Positions 24,340-30,184 of a DNA stretch of 30,184 nucleotides are shown here, in pieces. The notes beneath the pieces are model-generated. The model saw only the letters and a list, made by a program, of their open reading frames with translations. It was not told where the DNA came from and searched no databases. The first letter of the stretch is position 1. Every line of letters begins with the position of its first letter. The DNA comes from an uncultured Prevotellaceae bacterium. Its GTDB lineage: Bacteria > Bacteroidota > Bacteroidia > Bacteroidales > Bacteroidaceae. The stretch spans positions 1 to 30,184 of the forward strand of contig CAMOSA010000004.1 in the NCBI GenBank assembly GCA_946624335.1. Reading direction: 5' to 3'. Position numbers and translations under genes: made by a program.

Positions 24340-26145
24340 TTACAGCCCACCGATCTGGGTTGAAGCATCCTCCCCATGAGCAAGTAGCGATTCCAGGACT
24401 TTCAGGTGACGATGGACGCTACTGCGGTCCATACCCACCAGCTTGGATATCTCCAGTGCCGTCAGTCCGGCATGTCTCATGTAGGCCATGGTGAGGTCGT
24501 CTCTTGAGATGTCAGGGATGCTGTGGCGCAGTTGCTGTGCGAACAGGGGGTCTGTATAGTCTATGGTCGCAAACAGATCCTTGATCAGCTCCCGCTTCGT
24601 CTTGCCTACCTGATGTCCGTCCGCCTTTTTTCTCAGCAGCTCCTGTACCTCAGATAGTTCCGTCACCTCTTTTTTCTTATGCTCCAGCTCAAATTGCGAT
24701 GCGAGCTCCTCGTTGATGCCTTGGGTGCGGTACAGTTCTTCTCGTATGGCTGACATCTCATCCTCCTTGGCACCCAGCAGAAGATCCAAATCCGCCAGGC
24801 GTTCTTCCTTTTCCGTCAGCGTCCTGTCAAGTTCTTCCAGCCTTTGCGAGCGTACGGCTAATTCCTTGTCCTTTTCTGTCATCTGCGAGCTTTGCGTTTC
24901 TAACTCTACATCCCTTTTCACAATCTCTCTCTTGGCCTTTTTCTCTCTTTGCCACAAGATGATGAGCAGCAGTGTCAGTGTCAGCAAAGCCGCAATCCCG
25001 TATTTCAATAGTTTTTCCTTTGCCTCAGCAGCCTGCCTGTATGCCTCTTCTTCTGCCTCCTTGTTACGCTGATACTCAAACTCATTCTGTACCACCTGAG
25101 TCTCTTCTGATTGTTGCTGTTCTGTCAGAGAGTCATTCAACTGCATATAAAGATCCGCATATCTGAGACTTGAGTCCTTCAGCCCCATCTGCCGATACAA
25201 CATCGCCAGTCGCCGGGCCGTGCTCCGTTTCACCTTGAGCTTTGTTGAACGATCCATTGCGCGCTTATTGAAAAATATTGCAGAGTCCGACGGTCCGTAC
25301 CGGGCATAGTAGTTCCCCAGACTGGAAGCAACATTATATATGGTGTCCAAGTCTAAATGCTGCCTGATGATAGCCAAGCGGATCTTTGCTTCATCCTGCT
25401 TTTGGGGCAAAGAAGCCAGCCAGCTTAATTGTGCCGCAATGATGTCAATGTTCTTACGCTCTTTCCCCAATGCTTGAATATGCTCCAGCGAAGAATCAAA
25501 TAGGCTTAGAGCAGAATCAGGCTGTCGTACACCCATATAAGATAAAGCCAGATCCATCATTGTCGTAGGATCCTGAAGAGCGTGATTATCTAAGAGGAAT
25601 TCCCGCTTATTGGCCGCTAAGCACAACCGTGCATCACGCTGTATAGAATAGATATCGGCTAATTGTGCATACACATTTCTCAATATGGTTGAGTCTACCT
25701 CTTCTATGTGCCTCTCACCCCAGTCCGTTGCCTTCAGGTACCACTGCAATGCTCGTGGCGAGTCATGCATATCGCGATAGACGCTACCCATATAGTACAT
25801 CGCCTCCAATCGTTCGTTCACGTCCCCATGATTCTCATAGTAACTGACAACCTCCTTCATCAGCGAGTCCGACGTATGGCTGATGAAGCTCTTGTCACGT
25901 GCCTTGGTCAATAACAAGGCGTAGCGCATCCGAGTGTCCTGGGGAGACTTGGAAATGGCGTTCTCGTACGCCGACAGTAAGTCCAGCGCCTTCTGCGGAT
26001 TCACGTCACATAGTGAGTCCAGGACCTCCATCTCTATGTGCGCCACCTTCTGATGGCATGATGGCATAGATGCAGTCATTATGATTGCAAGAACGAACCA
26101 CTTCCATAACCCTTGATACATACAGGTAGTCTTTTTCGTCATCAT
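24340..26145 (-). CDS. Membrane-spanning TPR/coiled-coil/HTH transcriptional regulator
   Basis: A 601-residue protein of the Bacteroidota TPR-plus-HTH type. An N-terminal hydrophobic segment (about 12-29, ending MPSC, possibly a lipobox with Cys30) is followed by degenerate tetratricopeptide helices (about 35-345; for example AMYYMGSVYRDMHDSPRALQ), a Glu/Gln-rich segment, one membrane helix (about 382-398, YGIAALLTLTLLLIILW) and a long coiled coil (400-505). The C-terminal helix-turn-helix includes TALEISKLVGMDRSSVHRHL (562-581). The TPR part should be periplasmic and the HTH cytoplasmic, making it a one-component transmembrane sensor. The start is chosen at the first ATG after the promoter box at 26170-26177; ATG 26142 is equally possible. 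It is divergent from the C10 protease remnant, a likely former target. Confidence 0.8.
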   Translation of the reverse strand: MMTKKTTCMYQGLWKWFVLAIIMTASMPSCHQKVAHIEMEVLDSLCDVNPQKALDLLSAYENAISKSPQDTRMRYALLLTKARDKSFISHTSDSLMKEVVSYYENHGDVNERLEAMYYMGSVYRDMHDSPRALQWYLKATDWGERHIEEVDSTILRNVYAQLADIYSIQRDARLCLAANKREFLLDNHALQDPTTMMDLALSYMGVRQPDSALSLFDSSLEHIQALGKERKNIDIIAAQLSWLASLPQKQDEAKIRLAIIRQHLDLDTIYNVASSLGNYYARYGPSDSAIFFNKRAMDRSTKLKVKRSTARRLAMLYRQMGLKDSSLRYADLYMQLNDSLTEQQQSEETQVVQNEFEYQRNKEAEEEAYRQAAEAKEKLLKYGIAALLTLTLLLIILWQREKKAKREIVKRDVELETQSSQMTEKDKELAVRSQRLEELDRTLTEKEERLADLDLLLGAKEDEMSAIREELYRTQGINEELASQFELEHKKKEVTELSEVQELLRKKADGHQVGKTKRELIKDLFATIDYTDPLFAQQLRHSIPDISRDDLTMAYMRHAGLTALEISKLVGMDRSSVHRHLKVLESLLAHGEDASTQIGGL

Positions 26146-26169
26146 ATAGCTTTCTAAAACTGGCGCCTG

Positions 26170-26177
26170 CAAAGGTA
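26170..26177 (-). promoter_or_regulatory. Regulator gene -7 box
   Basis: The minus strand reads TACCTTTG, a match to TAnnTTTG, about 25 nt before the regulator's start. No TTTG is seen at the -33 position, suggesting weak or activated transcription. Confidence 0.6.
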
Positions 26178-26224
26178 AGCATATTTCTTTGATTCTCCGC
26201 CATTTTCCCGCAATTATTTTCTTC

Positions 26225-26266
26225 TTGTCGCAACAAATTGCAACAACTGCGCGACAAAATGCAACA
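26225..26266. promoter_or_regulatory. Candidate operator: phased GCAACA repeats within a 7-bp dyad
   Basis: GCAACA occurs at 26230, 26240 and 26261, spaced 10 and 21 bp (one and two helical turns). TTGTCGC (26225-26231) and GCGACAA (26251-26257) form an inverted repeat around them. The block ends 8 bp upstream of the -33 box of the C10 promoter, an activator-like position, and lies between the two divergent promoters. Confidence 0.5.
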
Positions 26267-26273
26267 GAAAAAG

Positions 26274-26305
26274 TTTGTGGCGTTGCTGGAAAAAGCCTAA
26301 CTTTG
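26274..26305 (+). promoter_or_regulatory. Promoter of the C10 protease remnant
   Basis: TTTG (26274-26277), exactly 20 nt, then TAACTTTG (26298-26305) form a consensus Bacteroidota promoter. It is intact although the gene behind it is broken. Transcription would start about 40 nt before the ATG at 26351. Confidence 0.75.
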
Positions 26306-26350
26306 CCGCCAAATTTCAAACCCACGATTCACTAATAAAATTAAAGTAAC

Positions 26351-26756
26351 ATGAAACAAGCATTCCTTAAAAAAGCAATTGTAGCTATCTGTCTATCCGT
26401 CATCCAGGGTAAACTATACAACGGAATGAACACAGAATTATTTGGATAATCATTGGATCGTTCTTATGTCCGGAGAAGCTAATAGTAATATTTTCCCAGA
26501 CCCCATCGGCCATTCTTGGGTCATAGATGGATACAAGTATTATAAATACGTCATCGTCAACAATCTGATGATAGAGCCAGAGCCATATACCACATATTGC
26601 TATTATAATCACATCAACTGGGGATGGAACGGCCATTCAAACGGCTATTTCCTTGATGGAGTTTTTGCTGCCAATCAAGCCAAATCCTACGACACCAATC
26701 AGAGTACTTCAAGCTATTCGTTCTATAACCTCTCCGTTTCAGCAATACACCTATAA
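26351..26756 (+). pseudogene. C10 cysteine protease (streptopain/interpain type), internally deleted
   Basis: The 5' end encodes a normal-looking signal peptide (MKQAFLKKAIVAICLSVIQG) but stops at a TAA after 32 codons (26447-26449). In a different frame, open from about 26430 to 26756, lies the C-terminal part of a C10 peptidase: GHSWVIDGY with the catalytic His, and HINWGWNGHSNGYFLDGVF with the Asn/Trp site. The propeptide and the catalytic-Cys half, normally a few hundred residues, are missing, so the gene suffered a large deletion plus frame change and cannot make an active enzyme. The TTG at 26442 is unlikely to be a true start. C10 enzymes are secreted proteases of Prevotella, Bacteroides and streptococci. 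Confidence 0.8.
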
Positions 26757-26799
26757 GCCTAAGGCCATCAAAGAAAGAGAATAAGAAAAAATCAATATC

Positions 26800-26833
26800 T
26801 TTGGTGCTCTTTATCATATTATTTGTACCTTTG
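26800..26833 (+). promoter_or_regulatory. Promoter of the 211-residue lipoprotein gene
   Basis: TTTG (26800-26803) and TACCTTTG (26826-26833) are separated by 22 nt, slightly longer than ideal. The ATG lies 31 nt downstream. Confidence 0.65.
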
Positions 26834-26863
26834 CACATTATTCATTCTTAAAAATAAGTTATT

Positions 26864-27499
26864 ATGACAAAGTCTGTTATCTGTTTATTTGCAGCCATGG
26901 CCGTGTTTCCCTTCATGTTGTCTTGCAGCAGCGACGAGCCGCAACAGCTAGTCAATGAGCCCATACAAGATGTGCCGTTTGATGAGCAGATCAGTATCCC
27001 CGAACATATCGCCATCAACCCATCCGAGACAGGCTATCTCCCTGCAGTCTCACGCATCAGCCGCGAAGAGCTCCTCACATTCCTGGGCAATGACGGCTGG
27101 AGCCTGGGAACGAGCGAATATCATGTCTATGCCGACGGCAAGCTGAGTGAAGCGTGGAAGACAATAACTCCGGTCGCGGGACTTGTATATCTTGTTGACG
27201 ACCATACCATTGGTGAGGTGTGGAATGGAATCGGCACACAGGGAGAAGAGGTTATAGGCGGTAAGACGTATCCCTTCGAGTATGACGAGAGCACCAATAC
27301 CCTGACCTATGCAGACCGAAGCTTCACCATTCTCTCAATCGTAGGCGACATCATACGTTGCACCTCCCCCATAGGAGCTGCTGACAACGAACTCATGTCC
27401 CATGACGACGTTCAACCCTACGTGCTGAAGTATCGTATCTTACGCCGCAATATGCTGGAGAAGGATCTGCAAGAACTTGTCAGTCGAATACAATCCTAA
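26864..27499 (+). CDS. Lipoprotein of unknown function
   Basis: A 211-residue protein with a clear lipoprotein signal: MTKSVICLFAAMAVFPFM, lipobox LSC with Cys21, then SSDEP, whose acidic residues next to the cysteine are typical of exported Bacteroidota lipoproteins. The mature part is soluble and mixed alpha/beta, with a central beta-rich stretch (GLVYLVDDHTIGEVW, TNTLTYADRSFTILSI) and a charged C-terminal helix (NMLEKDLQELVSRI). I do not recognise a domain. It follows the C10 protease remnant and precedes a DUF3244-like fragment. In other Bacteroidales, C10 protease genes are flanked by small inhibitor or accessory genes, so such a role is possible but unproven. Confidence 0.75.
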   Translation: MTKSVICLFAAMAVFPFMLSCSSDEPQQLVNEPIQDVPFDEQISIPEHIAINPSETGYLPAVSRISREELLTFLGNDGWSLGTSEYHVYADGKLSEAWKTITPVAGLVYLVDDHTIGEVWNGIGTQGEEVIGGKTYPFEYDESTNTLTYADRSFTILSIVGDIIRCTSPIGAADNELMSHDDVQPYVLKYRILRRNMLEKDLQELVSRIQS

Positions 27500-27591
27500 G
27501 ACAGTGACTTCTCTGTGATCACTTCTTTCGTTTCACTGATGAGGGAATCGCTCATGATCTGCTAGATCTATGTTGAACGAGAAGTTCATGA

Positions 27592-27759
27592 GCGTCCGCG
27601 ACCAGTACCTCCTCGGCCTCCGTGCCCGATACGCATTCTGACATCTTCGACGAGGACGGGGACGTCGTGTTCACCACCTTTGTATATATAGAAGATGGCA
27701 TCACCCTGCCCTCGACCCTCTCCGGCACCTACACCATCGAGGTCATCCGCGGTAATTAA
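27592..27759 (+). pseudogene. 3' fragment of a DUF3244-like small secreted protein gene
   Basis: The frame ending at TAA 27757-27759 is open from 27592, after in-frame stops at 27574 and 27589, and has no suitable start. It reads SDIFDEDGDVVFTTFVYIED, then LPSTLSGTYTIEVIRGN. This strand-loop-strand ending with LSGTYTIEV resembles the C-terminus of the small Bacteroidota DUF3244-type proteins found near C10 proteases. The region from 27500 to 27591 shows nothing recognisable and is probably the decayed 5' part. Confidence 0.5.
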
Positions 27760-27794
27760 TGCACATATATAAAATTATCAAATAAATATTACTC

Positions 27795-29024
27795 ATGAAT
27801 AAAATCGAACAACTGATGAAGCATTCTATTCCTCTTTTATTATTGATACTTGCCTCAACGGAAACTAATGCACAGATATTTACAACCAATGTGTCAATAA
27901 AGGGCGGAAATTCACCAATATCAACACTTTCAATCAATAGTGCAGGTTCTTCAGAGCATCAAGTATTTGTCGCAGCAACGAATAAAGGTCTGAAAGCCAT
28001 GCGCAATGGGGCAACAAGCTGGGGTACTGCCATTGAAGGTTTCTCATCTGTAGCGGGCACGACATATTGTGCTGGTATTCATGGATACGCATACAATGGT
28101 AATTCTTCAGGTGGACGAGCTTACGGTGTTCTCGGTCGTGGAGGATATGCCACTTCTGGGTATAATTATGGCGTTTTCGGGCAACTTATAGGCGACGGAT
28201 ATGGTGCCGGTGTATACGGAACAGACAGTTCTTCTGATTTTGGAATCAACGTTGGAAATCGATATGCAGGTTACTTCAACGGCAATGTAAGAATAACTAA
28301 TAATTTAACCGTTTTTGGCGGTATCAACGGTACGCTAACGGGAATGGGAATTAGCTCGACCCTCCCAGAGAAACAGATAGCAGCCATCTCCATAGATAAT
28401 ATTGCGGAACAAATTAGGGGGTTGAATGCTTATTGCTACTATAAAGAGAACCCTCATAAAAAGGTCATTGAACAAATTAGCGATACGTTGACAGAAGCAT
28501 ATCCTCTAAGAGCCTTTGAAGTGCAAGATTTGTCCAAACAGCATTATGCATTATCTGCTGACGAGTTGGGGAAGCTATTCCCAGATCTTGTGTATGATGA
28601 GGAAGATGGTTCCAAGAGCATCAACTACATTGAGATGATTCCTTTATTGGTTCAAGCGATTGGAGAGCTGAAGTCAGAGCTCAACAGGCTCAAGGACTAC
28701 AATCAAATGCTTATAAAAGGATTCACAACGGATTTGGATGAGATAGTGGCCAAGTCCGAAGAATGTTCTTTAGGGCAGAATACTCCGAACCCATTCTCAG
28801 CTTCCACGTCAATTGCTGTTTTTCTTCCTGAAACAACGAGAGAAGCCACATTGCACATCTGTAACCTGGATGGTAAATTGATTCAGAAAAAGACCTTGAC
28901 TAAACGGGGAACGTTTGTTGAGACCGTATCCTTGAATGCCTATGAAGAAGGTTTATATTTATACAGTCTTATTGCAGACGGTGTTCTGGTTCAATCGAAG
29001 CGTATGATGTTTGAGAAAAAATAA
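27795..29024 (+). CDS. T9SS-secreted protein with a glycine-rich stalk and S74-chaperone-like domain
   Basis: A 409-residue exported protein. A signal peptide (about 1-26, ending TNAQ) is followed by a Gly/Tyr-rich region (about 94-165) with repeats of the form YGVxG/AGVYG, as in tail-fibre or surface-stalk proteins. A segment (about 195-300; SADELGKLFPDLVYDEEDG, then SINYIEMIPLLVQAIGELKS) matches the intramolecular chaperone (peptidase S74-like) region of trimeric fibres. The C-terminus (about 326-409; LGQNTPNPFSASTSIAVFLP to GLYLYSLIADGVLVQSKRMM) is a type A T9SS sorting domain. The gene is visibly richer in A/T than the dcw cluster, suggesting recent acquisition. The S74-type domain normally self-cleaves; the catalytic Ser/Lys pair cannot be assigned safely. 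Its stop is immediately followed by the GH95 ATG. Confidence 0.8.
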   Translation: MNKIEQLMKHSIPLLLLILASTETNAQIFTTNVSIKGGNSPISTLSINSAGSSEHQVFVAATNKGLKAMRNGATSWGTAIEGFSSVAGTTYCAGIHGYAYNGNSSGGRAYGVLGRGGYATSGYNYGVFGQLIGDGYGAGVYGTDSSSDFGINVGNRYAGYFNGNVRITNNLTVFGGINGTLTGMGISSTLPEKQIAAISIDNIAEQIRGLNAYCYYKENPHKKVIEQISDTLTEAYPLRAFEVQDLSKQHYALSADELGKLFPDLVYDEEDGSKSINYIEMIPLLVQAIGELKSELNRLKDYNQMLIKGFTTDLDEIVAKSEECSLGQNTPNPFSASTSIAVFLPETTREATLHICNLDGKLIQKKTLTKRGTFVETVSLNAYEEGLYLYSLIADGVLVQSKRMMFEKK

Positions 29025-30184
29025 ATGCGACGATTTGTAAAGAGAAACACCTTACTTTCGCTCCTGCTGGTAATCCTCTCTGCGTTCGTTTTATACAAGT
29101 TCCTAACAGGCAAAACGTTACAAGGAGGAAATCAAGAGCTAACGTCGGAACCCGGCGCTTTCACGCTGTGGTACCGTCACCCTGCCTCGACACGCAACAC
29201 GTCCAACCGATGGATGGAATACGGTCTGCCCATTGGCAACGGCCGTTTGGGCGCTATGGTGATGGGAGGCGTCCTACGCGATGAGATTCAGTTCAACGAG
29301 AAGACGTTCTGGACAGGGTCGCCACGACGAATGGGGGCCTATCAGAATCTGGGCAGCGTCGTTATCGAGGAAATGGATAGCACGAGGCTCAAAAAGCCCG
29401 CTGACAACTATTGCCTGAGCCTTGATCTGGAAACAGCTGTTGCCAAGAGCGAATGGGATGATGCCCGGGGTACGCACTTGACAAGGGAATATCTGGCCAG
29501 CTACCCTGACAGCTGCATCGCCATACATCTCACGGCATCCCAGCCTGGCACCCTGCACCATCGCTTCGCCCTACAGGGCACACATGACGAAGAGGTGTGC
29601 TATGATGAGCATGGGGCTTACATGCAGAAGACCTTGGATGTGGTGACTGCCGCCACTGGCTTCCGTCTTTCTGCTGATTCTGCCGCAACCATCTTCAGTA
29701 CTGCTGACGGTGTGGAGGTTCATGGCGCGAGTGACATACTCCTAACCATCGTCTGCAAGACCGACTACGGTCCGAAGGCACAGGAGTATGTGAACGCCTC
29801 ACAACCTTTAGATCAACTTACACAAGCTGCACTGCAAGAGATCAGCCACAAGGGGTGGGCATCGCTGAGAGCCAGTCACCTCAGCGACTATCAGCCGCTA
29901 TTCCATCGGATGAGCTTTAGGCTGAAGCACGCAGCCAGCGACCTGCCTACGGACGAGCTGGTCGATGCTTATCTCCAAGGCGCTTCCTGCGAGCAGAGCC
30001 AGCATCTCGAACAGCTCACCTTTGCCTATGGGCGTTATCTGGCTATAGCCTCTTCGCGAGGGCTGGCGCTGCCAAGTAATCTCCAAGGCATCTGGTGCGA
30101 CTCCAATAAGCCCATGTGGAACTGCGACGTACACGCCAATATCAACGTACAGATGAACTACTGGCCATGCGAGGCGACCAACCT
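29025..30184 (+). CDS. GH95 alpha-L-fucosidase/galactosidase-type enzyme, 5' part (runs off the window)
   Basis: The first 386 codons match GH95. An N-terminal membrane anchor or uncleaved signal (about 7-27, TLLSLLLVILSAFVLYKFL) is followed by the N domain (FTLWYRHPASTRN, YGLPIGNGRLGAMVMGGV, DEIQFNEKTFWTGSP) and the beginning of the alpha/alpha barrel, with LPSNLQGIWCDSNKPMWNCD and NINVQMNYWPCEATN. GH95 enzymes remove alpha-1,2-linked fucose or L-galactose from host glycans or plant polysaccharides. Between FWTGSPRRMG and AYQNLG the protein lacks the roughly 40-residue helical insert of many GH95 members, which may mark a subfamily. The catalytic acid lies beyond the window. The start abuts the preceding TAA (TAAATG) with no intergenic space. 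Confidence 0.88.
   Translation, partial: MRRFVKRNTLLSLLLVILSAFVLYKFLTGKTLQGGNQELTSEPGAFTLWYRHPASTRNTSNRWMEYGLPIGNGRLGAMVMGGVLRDEIQFNEKTFWTGSPRRMGAYQNLGSVVIEEMDSTRLKKPADNYCLSLDLETAVAKSEWDDARGTHLTREYLASYPDSCIAIHLTASQPGTLHHRFALQGTHDEEVCYDEHGAYMQKTLDVVTAATGFRLSADSAATIFSTADGVEVHGASDILLTIVCKTDYGPKAQEYVNASQPLDQLTQAALQEISHKGWASLRASHLSDYQPLFHRMSFRLKHAASDLPTDELVDAYLQGASCEQSQHLEQLTFAYGRYLAIASSRGLALPSNLQGIWCDSNKPMWNCDVHANINVQMNYWPCEATN

Noticed and set aside
24216..24494. 92-codon plus-strand open frame
   Set aside because: Half of it is antisense to the HTH end of the regulator gene, it has no domain and no good promoter.

Overview
The window looks like a chromosomal segment of a Bacteroidota bacterium of the order Bacteroidales, most likely Prevotellaceae-like. 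The evidence is the near-universal Bacteroidota promoter signature (TAnnTTTG at -7, TTTG near -33), the weak use of Shine-Dalgarno sites, a type IX secretion (T9SS) cargo protein, a C10 (streptopain/interpain-type) protease remnant and several GH-family lipoproteins. The species assignment is inference; no rRNA or tRNA gene is present.

Left arm (1-2860, minus strand): metG (5' part only) lies downstream of a compact operon. That operon runs from a small secreted protein, through a PlsC-type acyltransferase whose GTG start directly abuts the previous stop, to a GNAT/hemolysin-type N-acyltransferase. The last two resemble the GlsA/GlsB pair that makes glycine (amino-acid) lipids in Bacteroides.

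Core (3053-18797, plus strand): a complete division and cell-wall (dcw) cluster in the order rsmH, ftsL, ftsI, murE, mraY, murD, ftsW, murG, murC, ftsQ, ftsA, ftsZ. It supplies cytoplasmic peptidoglycan precursor synthesis (MurC/D/E, MraY, MurG), the septal synthase (FtsW with a PASTA-bearing FtsI) and the early divisome (FtsA/FtsZ/FtsQ/FtsL). mraZ is absent: rsmH is the first gene and has its own strong promoter. The gaps between genes carry unusual signals: a candidate H-type pseudoknot before ftsL, a 22-bp tandem repeat between murD and ftsW, an internal promoter before murG, and a 14-bp palindrome before ftsA.

Right of the cluster (18865-21209): metY (O-acetylhomoserine sulfhydrylase) and an S41 peptidase lipoprotein, only 5 nt apart. 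A 9-bp repeat array separates them from a convergent GH31 alpha-glycosidase lipoprotein (21329-23917, minus).

Accessory end (24340-30184): a membrane-spanning TPR/coiled-coil/HTH regulator is divergent from a C10 cysteine protease gene that has lost its middle. A phased repeat/dyad region lies between the two promoters. A lipoprotein, a decayed DUF3244-like 3' fragment, an AT-rich T9SS cargo gene with an S74-chaperone-like domain, and the 5' part of a GH95 alpha-L-fucosidase-type gene follow. This end has the marks of gene decay and lateral acquisition.
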